DNA from: Neisseria sp.
GTDB lineage: Bacteria; Pseudomonadota; Gammaproteobacteria; Burkholderiales; Neisseriaceae
NCBI GenBank assembly: GCA_030528455.1
Contig: JAUMYW010000005.1
Location: 1 to 64,000, forward strand
Direction: 5' to 3'
DNA: 64,000 bases
The notes under the pieces were generated by a model, which saw only the letters and a list, made by a program, of their open reading frames with translations, made no database searches and was not told the origin of the DNA. The position numbers were made by a program, and so were the translations under genes. How positions within the stretch are numbered: the stretch's first letter is position 1; each line of letters opens with the position of its first letter. Shown here in pieces: positions 54,538 through 63,782 of the stretch.

Positions 54538-57500
54538 ATGGCAAAATTCTTTATCGACCGCCCGATTTTCGCATGGGTGATTGCGATTTTCGTGATTCTG
54601 GCGGGCATCATCGGCATCCGCAGTATGCCGGTATCGCAATATCCCTCGGTCGGCGCGCCGACTATCACGCTGAGCGCGGTTTATCCCGGAGCTTCGGCCA
54701 CAGTTTTGGAAGACAGCGTATTGTCGGTTATCGAGCGCAGCATGAACGGTGTGGAAGGGTTGGATTATATGCAGACCAACGCCACGTCCAGCGGTGCAGG
54801 CTCGGTTTCTCTGACTTTTCATTCGGGCACGGACGAAAATTTCGCCCAGCTCGAAGTGCAGAACAAATTGTCGCAAGTGGAAGCCCTGCTGCCGGCTGCC
54901 GTGAAGCAGAACGGCGTGATGGTTTCCAAATCGCGTTCCAATTTTCTGATGGTCTTGATGATGTCGTCCAAAACCATGGGTACGGCGGATATTGCCGATT
55001 ATGTGGAAAATACCATCAGGCCGGAAATCCAGCGTGTCGAAGGGGTGGGCGAAGCCCGCTTGTTCGGCTCGCAACGCGCCATGCGTATCTGGGCAGATCC
55101 GCAGAAGCTGCAAAACTATAATCTGTCGTTTGCCGACATTTCTTCCGCCGTTGCCTCGCAAAACGCACAAATTTCCGCCGGTACGCTCGGCTCGCTGCCG
55201 AACGTTCAGGGTCAGCGCATTGCCGCAACGATTACCGTGGACGGCCAGCTTTCTACGCCCGAACAGTTCGGCAACATCATTCTGCGCGCCACGTCCGGCG
55301 GTGCGAACGTTTATCTGAAAGACGTTGCGCGGATTGAATTGGGCAGTCAGGAATATGCAACGTCCACCCGTCTGAACGGCGAACCTGCGGTCGGATTGGC
55401 GGTGATGCTGTCCAGCAAGGGCAATGCGATGGCCACTGCGGCTGCGGTTACCGAAAAAATGGAGCAGCTGCAACACTTTTTCCCACAGGATTTGGAGTGG
55501 AAAGCACCGTATGACACCTCTAAATTCGTGAAAATTTCGATTGAAAAAGTGGTACATACTTTGCTTGAAGCGATGGTTCTGGTGTTCATCGTGATGTATC
55601 TCTTCCTGCAAAATCTGCGTTATACGGTTATTCCGACCATTGTCGTGCCGATTTCTTTATTGGGTGCGTTCGCTTGTATCTGGTTTTTGGGCATGTCGAT
55701 TAACGTTTTGACCATGTTTGCCATGGTGCTGGTCATCGGTATCGTGGTGGACGATGCCATCGTGGTGGTGGAAAACGTCGAGCGGATTATGGCGGAGGAG
55801 GGTTTGCCGCCCAAAGAAGCGACCAAAAAAGCGATGGGACAGATTTCCGGTGCGGTTGTCGGCATTACGGCGGTTCTGGTGTCGGTGTTTCTGCCTTTGC
55901 TGTTTATCGGCGGCGCGAGCGGCAAGATTTACACGCAGTTTGCCGCAACCATGGCCATCGCCATCGGTTTTTCAGCTTTCTTTGCGCTGACGCTCACGCC
56001 TGCTCTGTGCGCCACTTTACTGAAACCGGTTCCGAAAGGGCATCACGAAGAGAAGAAAGGCTTTTTCGGCTGGTTCAACCGCAAGTTTTCCAGCGGTACG
56101 TACAAATACGAGGGTTGGGTGGCCAAAGTCTTGAAACGCGGCATGCCGATGGCTGTGGTGTACGTGATGCTTGCGGGCGTGGCAGGTCTGCTGTACAAAA
56201 ACATTCCGAATTCGTTTCTGCCTTCCGAAGACCAAGGAAGTCTGATGATGATGGTCCAGCTGCCGCCCGGGGCAACCAAAGAGCGCACTGATGCGACTCT
56301 GGCGGCAGCAAACGAAGTGATTACTTCGATGCCGGAAGTGGAAAGCTTTATCGGCGTTTCCGGTTTCAGCTTTGCCGGTTCGGGTCAGAATATGGGTTTC
56401 GGCTTCATTACCTTGAAAGATTGGAGCGAGCGCACCGATATTATGAGTACGGCGGGTATTTTGTCGCGCCGCATTACCGGCGCGCTGATGGGCAAGGTGC
56501 AGGACGGTTTTGCCATTGCCATCAATCCGCCTGCGATTATGGAACTGGGCACGGCAACCGGCTTTTCGATGTATCTGCAAGACCGCAACAACCAAGGCCG
56601 CGAAGCTTTGCTGGTCAAGCGCAACGAATTGCTCGACAAAATGCGTCAAAGCCCGATGTTCAATCCGCAGAATACCCGTGCTTCCGGTTTGGAAGATGCG
56701 CCCCAGCTGCGTATCGACATCAATCGCGAAGCCGCTGCCGCACAAGGTATTGATTTTTCTGCTATCCGTTTGGTGTTGGGTTCGGCTTTGAGTTCGTCCT
56801 ATATCAACGATTTTCCGAACCAAGGCCGTCTGCAAAGGGTGATTGTGCAGTCCGATGCCGCTGCGCGTATGCAGCCCGAAGGTATTTTGGCTTTAACCGT
56901 GCCGAACCGTCAGGGAACTGCCGTGCCGCTGTCCACCATCGCCACCGCGAAATGGGTGGTCGGCGCGGAGCAGAGCGTGCGTTTCAACGGCTATCCGGCG
57001 ATGAAAATCGAAGGCGCGGCCGCTGCCGGTTATTCTTCCGGCGAAGTGATGGCGGAAGTGAAGCGCATGGTCGATGAAATGGACGGTTACAGCTTGGAAT
57101 GGGAAGGCCAGTCGCGCGAAGAAGCCAAAGGTTCGGCGCAAACGCTGATGGTGTACGGTCTGGCGATTTTGGCGGTATTCCTGGTGTTGGCCGCGCTGTA
57201 TGAAAGTTGGTCGATTCCGCTGGCGGTGATGCTGGTGGTGCCGCTGGGCTTTTTGGGTGCCGTGTTGGGCGTGTCGGGCCGCAACGGTTTCTTGGGCTTG
57301 TTCGGTGTGCCGCCGCAGTATCTCGATGATATTTATTTCCAAGTCGGCCTGATTACGGTCATCGGTTTGAGCGCGAAAAACGCCATTCTGATTATCGAGT
57401 TTGCCAAAGACCTTCAAGAACAGGGTATGGACGCGGTAAAAGCGGCCTTACAGGCAGCACATCTGCGTTTCCGTCCGATTATCATGACATCGTTTGCCTT

Positions 57501-57690
57501 TATTTTGGGCGTGGTGCCGCTGTATTTCGCTTCGGGCGCAAGCTCTGCTTCGCAAAAAGCCATCGGCACGACCGTGTTGTGGGGCATGTTGGTCGGCACG
57601 GTTCTGTCGGTGTTTCTGGTGCCGCTGTTTTATGTGGCGGTGCGCGGACTGTTTGCCGGAAAACGCTCTAAAAGCAAGGCTTCTGTGTAA
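54538..57690 (+). CDS. mtrD: RND multidrug efflux transporter MtrD
   Basis: 1050 residues, near gonococcal MtrD (1067). Start MAKFFIDRPIFAWVIAIFVILAG is typical of AcrB/MtrD HAE-1 pumps. Twelve membrane helices flank two large periplasmic loops. The proton relay Asp pair lies in VLVIGIVVDDAIVVVENVERIM (TM4). The second half has QVGLITVIGLSAKNAILIIEFAKD. It captures hydrophobic drugs, bile salts, fatty acids and peptides. It follows mtrC by 11 bases with AAGGAG. Confidence 0.97.
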   Translation: MAKFFIDRPIFAWVIAIFVILAGIIGIRSMPVSQYPSVGAPTITLSAVYPGASATVLEDSVLSVIERSMNGVEGLDYMQTNATSSGAGSVSLTFHSGTDENFAQLEVQNKLSQVEALLPAAVKQNGVMVSKSRSNFLMVLMMSSKTMGTADIADYVENTIRPEIQRVEGVGEARLFGSQRAMRIWADPQKLQNYNLSFADISSAVASQNAQISAGTLGSLPNVQGQRIAATITVDGQLSTPEQFGNIILRATSGGANVYLKDVARIELGSQEYATSTRLNGEPAVGLAVMLSSKGNAMATAAAVTEKMEQLQHFFPQDLEWKAPYDTSKFVKISIEKVVHTLLEAMVLVFIVMYLFLQNLRYTVIPTIVVPISLLGAFACIWFLGMSINVLTMFAMVLVIGIVVDDAIVVVENVERIMAEEGLPPKEATKKAMGQISGAVVGITAVLVSVFLPLLFIGGASGKIYTQFAATMAIAIGFSAFFALTLTPALCATLLKPVPKGHHEEKKGFFGWFNRKFSSGTYKYEGWVAKVLKRGMPMAVVYVMLAGVAGLLYKNIPNSFLPSEDQGSLMMMVQLPPGATKERTDATLAAANEVITSMPEVESFIGVSGFSFAGSGQNMGFGFITLKDWSERTDIMSTAGILSRRITGALMGKVQDGFAIAINPPAIMELGTATGFSMYLQDRNNQGREALLVKRNELLDKMRQSPMFNPQNTRASGLEDAPQLRIDINREAAAAQGIDFSAIRLVLGSALSSSYINDFPNQGRLQRVIVQSDAAARMQPEGILALTVPNRQGTAVPLSTIATAKWVVGAEQSVRFNGYPAMKIEGAAAAGYSSGEVMAEVKRMVDEMDGYSLEWEGQSREEAKGSAQTLMVYGLAILAVFLVLAALYESWSIPLAVMLVVPLGFLGAVLGVSGRNGFLGLFGVPPQYLDDIYFQVGLITVIGLSAKNAILIIEFAKDLQEQGMDAVKAALQAAHLRFRPIIMTSFAFILGVVPLYFASGASSASQKAIGTTVLWGMLVGTVLSVFLVPLFYVAVRGLFAGKRSKSKASV

Positions 57691-57694
57691 TTTT

Positions 57695-57728
57695 TATGCC
57701 GTCTGCACCTCAATCTGCAGACGGCATA
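57695..57728 (+). terminator. DUS-pair hairpin between mtrD and mtrE
   Basis: TATGCCGTCTGCA (57695-57707) and its complement (57716-57728) give a 13-bp stem with an 8-base loop inside the mtrCDE operon. There is no T run after it, so it may slow rather than end transcription. Confidence 0.45.
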
Positions 57729-57735
57729 CCCAGCA

Positions 57736-59157
57736 ATGAAAGAAACATTCATGAAAACCATGCAAGTGAAAAGCGGTGCGGCGGCAGTGCTGTCGGCAGC
57801 CGTGTTGTCGGCCTGTTCGATGATGCCGAAATACGAGCGGCCGCAAGTGGCCGTTCCTTCCGTATTCAAATACGACCATGCGGCAGAGCAGGCCGTACAA
57901 GCCGCTTCTTTGGGTTGGCAGGATTATTTTGCCGACCCGCGTCTGCACCGTCTGATTGATTTGGCTTTGGAGCGCAACACCGATTTGCGTATTGCCGCAC
58001 TCAATGCCGAAGCCGTCCGCAAACAATATATGATTTCCCGCACCGCCCTGCTGCCCGGCATCAATGCCAACGGCAGCGGTTCGCGCACCGGCGGCGTGGG
58101 CAGCAACGATGTTCCCGTCCGGTCGGCTTACCGTGTCGGTTTGGGTATTACCGCATACGAACTGGATTTGTTCGGCAAAGTACAAAGCCAGAGCGAGGCC
58201 GCCCTGCAAAGCTATTTCGCCTCCGCTGCCGCGCGTGATGCCGCACATTTGAGTCTGGTATCGTCCGTTGCCAAAGCCTATTTCAACGAACGTTTCGCCG
58301 AAGAAAGTATGGCTTTGAGCCAACGCGTATTGCAAACCCGCGAGCAAACCTACCGCCTGACGCAGCTCAAACACAAAGCAGGCGTGGTTTCCGCCGTCGA
58401 TTTGCGCCAGCAGGAAGCCCTGATTGAAGCTGCCAAAGCCGATTACGCAAAAGCCGTTCAAGGCCGCGAAACCGCGCGTAACGCATTGGCCCTGCTGATT
58501 AACCGTCCGATTCCCGAAGACCTGCCGCAAGGCTTGCCTCTGGACAAACAATACACAATCAGTCGGCTGCCGGCAGGTTTGAGTTCCGATGTCTTGTTCA
58601 ACCGTCCCGACATTCGCGCCGCCGAGTTTGCCTTGAAACAGGCAGATGCCAATATCGGTGCCGCCCGCGCCGCATTCTTCCCCAGCATCAGCCTGACTGC
58701 CACGGTCGGTACGGGTTCGGCCGAATTGGGCAGACTCTTCTCCGGCAACGGCGTATGGACCTTCGCGCCGAGCATCAGCCTGCCGATTTTCAACTGGGGC
58801 AGTCTGAAAGCCAACCTCAATGCTGCCGAAATCCGCAGGCAAGTACAAATCACCCAATACGAAGGAGCAGTACAATCAGCTTTTCGCGATGTATCCAACG
58901 CCCTGGTCGCGCGCGAACAGCTTGAACAGTCGTACGATGCTGCCGTCCGCCGAAGCAAGGCGCAAAGCGAAACCCTGCGACTGGTCGGCCTGCGTTACAA
59001 ACACGGAGTAGCCAGCGCATTGGCACTCTTGGATGCAGAACGCAACAGTTATGCTGCGGAAAGCGCGGTATTGGCCGGCAACTTGGCACGTTTGGAAAAT
59101 ATGGCTGATGTATATAAAGCCTTGGGTGGCGGTTTGAAACGCTTGGGCAGCGACTAA
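57736..59157 (+). CDS. mtrE: Outer-membrane efflux channel MtrE
   Basis: 473 residues from ATG 57736 (ATG 57751 is an alternative). Lipobox AVLSAC with Cys27. It has the TolC/OprM tandem repeat: LIDLALERNTDLRIAALNAE in the first half and FRDVSNALVAREQLEQSYDAAVRRSKAQSETLRLVGLRYKHGVASALALLDAERN in the second. The mature start SMMPKYERPQVAVPSVF resembles gonococcal MtrE. It completes the tripartite pump as a trimeric duct. Confidence 0.95.
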   Translation: MKETFMKTMQVKSGAAAVLSAAVLSACSMMPKYERPQVAVPSVFKYDHAAEQAVQAASLGWQDYFADPRLHRLIDLALERNTDLRIAALNAEAVRKQYMISRTALLPGINANGSGSRTGGVGSNDVPVRSAYRVGLGITAYELDLFGKVQSQSEAALQSYFASAAARDAAHLSLVSSVAKAYFNERFAEESMALSQRVLQTREQTYRLTQLKHKAGVVSAVDLRQQEALIEAAKADYAKAVQGRETARNALALLINRPIPEDLPQGLPLDKQYTISRLPAGLSSDVLFNRPDIRAAEFALKQADANIGAARAAFFPSISLTATVGTGSAELGRLFSGNGVWTFAPSISLPIFNWGSLKANLNAAEIRRQVQITQYEGAVQSAFRDVSNALVAREQLEQSYDAAVRRSKAQSETLRLVGLRYKHGVASALALLDAERNSYAAESAVLAGNLARLENMADVYKALGGGLKRLGSD

Positions 59158-59165
59158 ACCGCCAA

Positions 59166-59199
59166 GCCGTCTGCAGCCGGTATTCGGGCTGCAGACGGC
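59166..59199 (+). terminator. DUS-pair hairpin after mtrE
   Basis: GCCGTCTGCAGCC (59166-59178) and GGCTGCAGACGGC (59187-59199), 13-bp stem with a short loop, 8 bases past the stop; no long T run. Confidence 0.6.
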
Positions 59200-59278
59200 A
59201 TCAGGAAGCAACAGGCAGTAAGCATTACCGATTGGCGGCGGAATTTGTCAGGAAATCATGCAGAAGTTTTGTCTGAAC

Positions 59279-59308
59279 ATGACACACCGAATGTTTTTGG
59301 GTTATAAT
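59279..59308 (+). promoter_or_regulatory. Promoter P1 of rpmB-rpmG
   Basis: ATGACA (59279-59284), 18-base spacer and TATAAT (59303-59308). The 316-base gap between mtrE and rpmB (59158-59473) holds this promoter, a second one and two hairpins. Confidence 0.7.
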
Positions 59309-59317
59309 CGCCGACTA

Positions 59318-59344
59318 TTTTCCCAAGATAACTGTTTGGGAAAA
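59318..59344 (+). promoter_or_regulatory. 5' leader hairpin of the rpmB transcript
   Basis: TTTTCCCAA (59318-59326), loop of 9 bases, TTGGGAAAA (59336-59344). It starts about 10 bases after the P1 -10 element, at or near the transcript 5' end. Confidence 0.45.
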
Positions 59345-59398
59345 ACAACAATTTGCTGCGGTTTGTTTCCCATTTCCTCAAAATCAGGGCGCGATTCC

Positions 59399-59428
59399 TT
59401 GATAAGAAAAGGAATTTTGTGGTATAAA
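59399..59428 (+). promoter_or_regulatory. Possible promoter P2 of rpmB-rpmG with overlapping hairpin
   Basis: TTGATA (59399-59404), 18-base spacer, TATAAA (59423-59428). A 7-bp inverted repeat ATTCCTT (59394-59400) / AAGGAAT (59409-59415) overlaps it. Confidence 0.5.
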
Positions 59429-59473
59429 CCGCGTTTCGATTTATTTTTGATAATAGAAGTTTGGAGTCCAATC

Positions 59474-59707
59474 ATGGCACGAGTTTGTAAAGTGACCGGT
59501 AAACGCCCGATGAGCGGCAACAACGTGTCACACGCCAACAATAAAACCAAACGTCGTTTTTTGCCTAACTTGCAAACACGCCGTTTTTGGGTTGAAAGTG
59601 AAAACCGCTGGGTTCGCTTGCGCGTTTCCAACGCAGCATTGCGTACCATCGACAAAGTAGGCATTGATGTCGTTCTGGCTGATTTGCGCGCCCGCGGCGA
59701 AGCCTAA
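59474..59707 (+). CDS. rpmB: 50S ribosomal protein bL28
   Basis: 77 residues from ATG 59474. It has [33 protein letters not shown], an unmistakable bL28 start. It has a single cysteine, so this is the zinc-independent form. It is followed by rpmG after 29 bases, the normal pair. Confidence 0.98.
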   Translation: MARVCKVTGKRPMSGNNVSHANNKTKRRFLPNLQTRRFWVESENRWVRLRVSNAALRTIDKVGIDVVLADLRARGEA

Positions 59708-59736
59708 TTTCAAAACATTGATTAAGGAATAGTGCA

Positions 59737-59892
59737 ATGCGCGATAAAATCAAACTGGAATCTTCAGCCGGTACTGGCCATTTCTATACCACTACCAAAA
59801 ACAAACGTACCATGCCGGGCAAATTGGAGATCAAAAAATTCGATCCTGTTGCCCGTAAGCACGTTATTTACAAAGAAACCAAATTGAAATAA
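59737..59892 (+). CDS. rpmG: 50S ribosomal protein bL33
   Basis: 51 residues, [20 protein letters not shown] at the start and [11 protein letters not shown] at the end. It has no cysteines, so it is the zinc-free (C-minus) paralogue. AAGGAA lies 10 bases upstream. It is co-transcribed with rpmB. Confidence 0.97.
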   Translation: MRDKIKLESSAGTGHFYTTTKNKRTMPGKLEIKKFDPVARKHVIYKETKLK

Positions 59893-59902
59893 TTCGGTTT
59901 CG

Positions 59903-59933
59903 AAAAGCCGCAACAAATGTTGCGGCTTTTTTA
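59903..59933 (+). terminator. Terminator of rpmB-rpmG
   Basis: AAAAGCCGCAA, a short loop, TTGCGGCTTTTTTAA, 11 bases past the rpmG stop. Confidence 0.85.
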
Positions 59934-60280
59934 ATTTTTTATGAGATTGGATGTGTTTGATTTTTCCGTGCCTTATCGATGCATGTTGGGTTGTAGTTAT
60001 TGTTGTTCTTTAACGATTGGAGGAGCGAACGTTGTTAATGGTTGGTTTTTCTGTTTTTCTCTGATACTTTTACTTTAAAAAATCTTAAAAACGGATAATA
60101 GCGTAAAAAATATTTCCCATAAAGAGAAGCTGCTTCATTGATAGTCTTCCGGAGAAACATGATTTTTGATAACGAATCTGGAAATAAGGGTGCATATAGT
60201 CAATAAAGATTGTCGAACTTGATAAGGACAGACATTTGTCCTCATATCTCCTAAGCGGATAAACTCTTTTTGCAGCAGAT
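59934..60280. other. AT-rich intergenic stretch without recognised gene
   Basis: About 350 bases with no DUS, no credible ORF and a small inverted repeat AGGACA ... TGTCCT (about 60225-60242). It could hold an unannotated small RNA or be a decayed gene next to the tRNA pair. I cannot tell which. Confidence 0.4.
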
Positions 60281-60324
60281 AAAAAATAATGACTTGGATA
60301 ATTTACTCCAAGTCATTATTTTTT
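60281..60324 (-). terminator. Terminator of the tRNA transcript
   Basis: A perfect 18-bp inverted repeat (60281-60298 with 60307-60324), loop of 8 bases, starting one base after the tRNA-Ala 3' CCA. Minus-strand reading ends in TTATTTTTT within the stem. Confidence 0.75.
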
Positions 60325-60325
60325 A

Positions 60326-60401
<76 letters not shown>

Positions 60402-60407
60402 GAAAAG

Positions 60408-60484
60408 TGGTGGCGAATCAGGGACTCGAACCCCGGACACAAGGATTATGATTCCTCTGCTCTAACCGACTGAGCTAATTCGCC
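60408..60484 (-). tRNA. tRNA-Met (anticodon CAT)
   Basis: Minus-strand 77-mer, GGCGAATTAGCTCAGTCGG at the start and ATTCGCCACCA at the end. Anticodon loop ATCATAA gives CAT. The acceptor GGCGAAT/ATTCGCC is fully paired and the first base pair is G-C, as in elongator rather than initiator tRNA. A lysidine-modified tRNA-Ile(CAT) is the alternative. It is 6 bases upstream of tRNA-Ala in the same transcript. Confidence 0.9.
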
Positions 60485-60584
60485 GTGTTGAAGTGGTGCA
60501 TTATACGGTTTTCTTTGTTTTTGTCAAATGCTTGTAGGGGCTTTTATTGTTGGTTTTTATAAGAATTTGATAGTTATATAAATT

Positions 60585-61736
60585 TTATAGTTTATGGCAG
60601 ATGTCCCCGAAGCGGAATCCCCGCCAGTCGGGGTCTATATTGCGACCGAAAGCAATGACTTTGAATAATTCTCCCATTTCGTGTTGGCCGATGAGTATGT
60701 GTAGATTGGCGGTTTCGCGTATGTATTCAGGGCTGTCGGGTGTACCTGTGGTTTGCAGTTTGTCGGTGATATCTAGATTGAGCAGGAAACGGCTTTGAGG
60801 CAGATAGCCGATTAAATCCAAGCTGCCGTCCGTGCCGGCTTGGGCTATGTCGGTGAAATTGACATGTGCGGTCAAATCGGTCAGACCGACGAGGTAAAAC
60901 GGGTCGTGTACGGTGTGGTGGCGGTAGTGGCCGATAAGTGTGCCTTGGCTGCGTTGAGGGTGGTAGTACTGGCCTGCATCGAAACCGTAATCAATCATGA
61001 TGATGCCGCCGCGTTGCAGTTTTTCGGCCAGCGTGCGGATAAAGGCGTGCTGGGTCGGGTGAAGTTCGGATGTATAGTGTATTAGCGGCGGCAGATAGTT
61101 TAGAGCAGAGGCACTTAGAGCATCATCGCTCAGTTTTCGCGGTTGCCATTGCAGACCGTCCTGCCAGCCGACACCCATATGCTTTAAGCCGTCTGCAGTG
61201 TTTTGAACGATTTCAACTGGCATAGCGTCCAAAACTTCATTTCCGATAATGATACCGTCAAATTTATTTGGTAATTCAGTGAGATGAATGACTTTTTCTG
61301 CAACAGCGGGGATTTGCTGCCGGATGTGCTGCTGCTGTCGGGCAGCCAGTTCCGGAGAAATCTCGATAATATAGTAATTTTTAAGGAGATCTGTCCGAAT
61401 ATGTTCGAGCAGTCCGGCCGCCAATGCGCCTGTGCCTGCGCCGAATTCGTAAATATTGCCGGCCGTTTGAGGTAGGAGCTCTTCTAGCTGGGTAGCCAAA
61501 CATCGGGCGAACAGCGGGGATAGGACGGGGGCGGTGATGAAGTCGCCGTCGCTGCCGATTTTATGCGAACCGCCGGTGTAGTAGCCGTATTGTGGTGTGT
61601 ACAGAGCAAGTTCCATAAAGCGGGAAAACGGAATCCAGCCGCCGGCTTGTTCGATGGTGTTGCGGATAAGGTTGAGCAGTGTGTCGGAGGCGGCTTGAGC
61701 TTCGGGAGACGGAGGAGGTAATTCGGTTTTTTGCAT
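60585..61736 (-). CDS. MidA/NDUFAF7-family SAM-dependent methyltransferase
   Basis: 383 residues from ATG 61736. Family marks are WIPFSRFMELALYTPQYGYYTGG near residues 32-54, IGSDGDFITAPVLSPLFARCLA, the SAM motif IYEFGAGTGALAAGLL and IIGNEVLDAMPVE. The eukaryotic relative methylates an arginine of a complex I subunit. The bacterial substrate is not known. It is convergent with nothing nearby and divergent from mraZ. Confidence 0.9.
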   Translation of the reverse strand: MQKTELPPPSPEAQAASDTLLNLIRNTIEQAGGWIPFSRFMELALYTPQYGYYTGGSHKIGSDGDFITAPVLSPLFARCLATQLEELLPQTAGNIYEFGAGTGALAAGLLEHIRTDLLKNYYIIEISPELAARQQQHIRQQIPAVAEKVIHLTELPNKFDGIIIGNEVLDAMPVEIVQNTADGLKHMGVGWQDGLQWQPRKLSDDALSASALNYLPPLIHYTSELHPTQHAFIRTLAEKLQRGGIIMIDYGFDAGQYYHPQRSQGTLIGHYRHHTVHDPFYLVGLTDLTAHVNFTDIAQAGTDGSLDLIGYLPQSRFLLNLDITDKLQTTGTPDSPEYIRETANLHILIGQHEMGELFKVIAFGRNIDPDWRGFRFGDICHKL

Positions 61737-61953
61737 TGTTAGAGTTTGTAAAGTTTTTAGATTGCGGACAGCATTATAACCTGCTTGATGTGCCGATGGT
61801 TTGCAGTTTTTGGGCATTATTATGGAAATAAGTTTATGTATTATTGGAATTTTTGTTTTTCGATTTGTTACTTGAATGCCGGAATACTGGATTTCGGGGG
61901 CATTTTCTCCCGATAAGTATTTGTCTGTAAGGAAATTTTCCTGATTTTTCAAT
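61737..61953. other. Divergent region between the methyltransferase and mraZ
   Basis: About 215 AT-rich bases with no gene. They hold the presumed minus-strand promoter of the methyltransferase. The mraZ promoter and MraZ boxes follow and are listed separately. Confidence 0.5.
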
Positions 61954-61982
61954 TTGACCGGATTTGCAAAATTTTTTATAGT
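61954..61982 (+). promoter_or_regulatory. Promoter of the division/cell-wall cluster
   Basis: TTGACC (61954-61959), 17-base spacer, TATAGT (61977-61982). It is about 80 bases upstream of the mraZ start and just ahead of the MraZ boxes. Confidence 0.8.
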
Positions 61983-61992
61983 GTCGATTGAG

Positions 61993-62017
61993 TGGGGAAA
62001 TGTGGTGTAAAGTGGGT
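61993..62017 (+). promoter_or_regulatory. Three MraZ-binding boxes
   Basis: TGGGG (61993-61997), TGGTG (62003-62007) and TGGGT (62013-62017), each separated by 5 bases, match the TGGGN direct-repeat operator through which MraZ represses its own operon. They lie about 11 bases past the -10 element. Confidence 0.85.
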
Positions 62018-62063
62018 TATTTTCCCAAAATGGAGAATGGGCAGACTTTCGGAGAGGTTGGCG

Positions 62064-62519
62064 GTGTTCGGCGGTGTCCACGAATTGAACATAGACAACA
62101 AAGGACGCTTGGCGGTTCCTGCAAAGTTTCGCGAGTTGTTGATGCGCCGCTATACGCCGGCGTTGGTGGTAACTTTGGATTCTCGCCGCCGGCTGTTGAT
62201 GTATCCGGAGGTTGAATGGGAGCGTGTGGCGGGTGATTTGCTGAACTTGAAAACGGCCGGCAATCCTGCTTTGCAGCGTTTTCAGAATTTGTTGCTGCAT
62301 AATGCCGAGACCTTGGAGTTTGATGTCTCCGGCAGGATTTTGCTGCCTGCTGGGTTGCGCAGACGGGTTGATTTTGAAAAAGAGGTAACTTTGGTCGGGC
62401 GAGCGAACCGTTTGGAGCTTTGGGGGCGCGAAACTTGGGAGGCGGAAATGGAGGCGGCTTTGGATATCGACCCGGATGAGTTGGCCGAAGAATTGAATCA
62501 GGCGGATTTGCGTTTATGA
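62064..62519 (+). CDS. mraZ: Transcriptional regulator MraZ (GTG start)
   Basis: 151 residues from GTG 62064, with GGAGAGG 6 bases upstream; this gives the family length, whereas the earlier in-frame ATG does not. Two SpoVT-AbrB-like halves each hold a D-x-K/G-R-L motif: [20 protein letters not shown] and [19 protein letters not shown]. The ring-shaped protein binds TGGGN repeats. Its TGA overlaps the rsmH ATG (ATGA). Confidence 0.95.
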   Translation: MFGGVHELNIDNKGRLAVPAKFRELLMRRYTPALVVTLDSRRRLLMYPEVEWERVAGDLLNLKTAGNPALQRFQNLLLHNAETLEFDVSGRILLPAGLRRRVDFEKEVTLVGRANRLELWGRETWEAEMEAALDIDPDELAEELNQADLRL

Positions 62520-63472
62520 GTACGGCCGAGTTTACACATATTACCGTGATGCTGAATGAGGCAGTGGATGCGTTGAATGTTCGTGCAGACGGCATTTATG
62601 TCGACGGTACTTTCGGTCGGGGCGGTCATTCGCGGCTGATTTTGTCGAAATTGAGCGGTCAGGGCCGTTTGGTGGTGTTTGACAAAGATCCTGAGGCAGT
62701 TGCCGTGGCGCAGGAGCTGGCGATGCAGGATCCGCGTGTTTCCGTAGTGCACGATGGTTTTGCTTCTTTTCAGGCTGCTTTGGACGGCTTGGGTGTCGGA
62801 AAGATTGACGGTGCTTTGTTTGATTTGGGTATTTCTTCGCCGCAAATCGATGATGCTTCGCGCGGTTTCAGTTTCCGTTTTGACGCGCCGCTGGATATGC
62901 GCATGGATACTACACGCGGCCAGTCGGCGGCAGAATGGTTGGCCGGAGCTTCCGAAAACGATATTCACGAAGTGATTAAGAATTACGGTGAGGAGCGTTT
63001 CAGCCGCCAAATCGCGCGTGCAATTGTGGCGCAGCGGGCGGAGTCGCCGATTGATACGACGGTCAAGTTGGCCCGGCTGGTTGCACAAAACGTGAGGACC
63101 CGCGAGCGCGGGCAGGATCCTGCCACGCGTACCTTCCAAGCCATACGGATTTTTATCAACCGCGAATTGGACGAAGTGGCGGCCGTGCTGCCACAGGTTG
63201 CAAGCCGTCTGCAGCAGGGCGGACGTTTGGCGGTGATTGCTTTTCATTCTTTGGAAGACCGTATTGTCAAGCAGTTTGTCAAACAGCATTCCACTCACGC
63301 GCCGCTGCCTAAATGGGCGGCTGTGCGCGAAGCCGATTTGCCGCAGCCGCCTTTGAAAGCAGTGGGCAAGGCGCAGAAAGCATCGGCGGAAGAAGTGGCG
63401 GCCAACCCGCGTTCGCGTTCGGCGGTTTTGCGTGTGGCGGAGCGGACGGCAGGCCGTTTTGAGGCCGTCTGA
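62516..63472 (+). CDS. rsmH: 16S rRNA (cytosine-1402-N4) methyltransferase
   Basis: 318 residues. Start [13 protein letters not shown]; the SAM site [18 protein letters not shown] lies near residues 25-43; [23 protein letters not shown] and [17 protein letters not shown] are family-specific. It methylates the ribosomal P-site base C1402. It overlaps mraZ by four bases and is 19 bases from ftsL. Confidence 0.97.
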   Translation: MSTAEFTHITVMLNEAVDALNVRADGIYVDGTFGRGGHSRLILSKLSGQGRLVVFDKDPEAVAVAQELAMQDPRVSVVHDGFASFQAALDGLGVGKIDGALFDLGISSPQIDDASRGFSFRFDAPLDMRMDTTRGQSAAEWLAGASENDIHEVIKNYGEERFSRQIARAIVAQRAESPIDTTVKLARLVAQNVRTRERGQDPATRTFQAIRIFINRELDEVAAVLPQVASRLQQGGRLAVIAFHSLEDRIVKQFVKQHSTHAPLPKWAAVREADLPQPPLKAVGKAQKASAEEVAANPRSRSAVLRVAERTAGRFEAV

Positions 63473-63491
63473 CAAGTCAAAGGCTGCCGAT

Positions 63492-63752
63492 ATGAATTTC
63501 ATCAATCTGATTTTGCTGTTGCTGGCGTTTGTTTCCGGTTTGGCTGCGGTTACGGTTCAGAACCAGTCGCGCGAATACTTTATCGCTTTGGATAAGGCGC
63601 AGAAGCAGGAAATCAAGCTGGAACAGGATTTTGCCCGTTTGAAACTGGCTCAGGCGGGTTTGGCCAGCCATCAGCGTATTATCGCAGCCGCAGAGAAAAA
63701 CCGTTTGAAACCGCCGAGTGCAGCCAATACGGAAATTATTGAAACCCGATAA
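63492..63752 (+). CDS. ftsL: Cell division protein FtsL
   Basis: 86 residues from ATG 63492. A bitopic protein: N-terminal membrane helix (INLILLLLAFVSGLAAVTV, about 4-22) and a periplasmic coiled coil (KAQKQEIKLEQDFARLKLAQAGLA). It forms the FtsQLB complex at the septum. Identity follows from length, topology and its place between rsmH and penA. Confidence 0.92.
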   Translation: MNFINLILLLLAFVSGLAAVTVQNQSREYFIALDKAQKQEIKLEQDFARLKLAQAGLASHQRIIAAAEKNRLKPPSAANTEIIETR

Positions 63753-63782
63753 GTAAGTAAATTTTTTGAAAGAAATACCTAA

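Noticed and set aside
54058..55611. A long minus-strand open frame opposite mtrC and mtrD
   Set aside because: Shadow of the efflux genes. It is His/Arg-rich with no domain and no ribosome-binding site.
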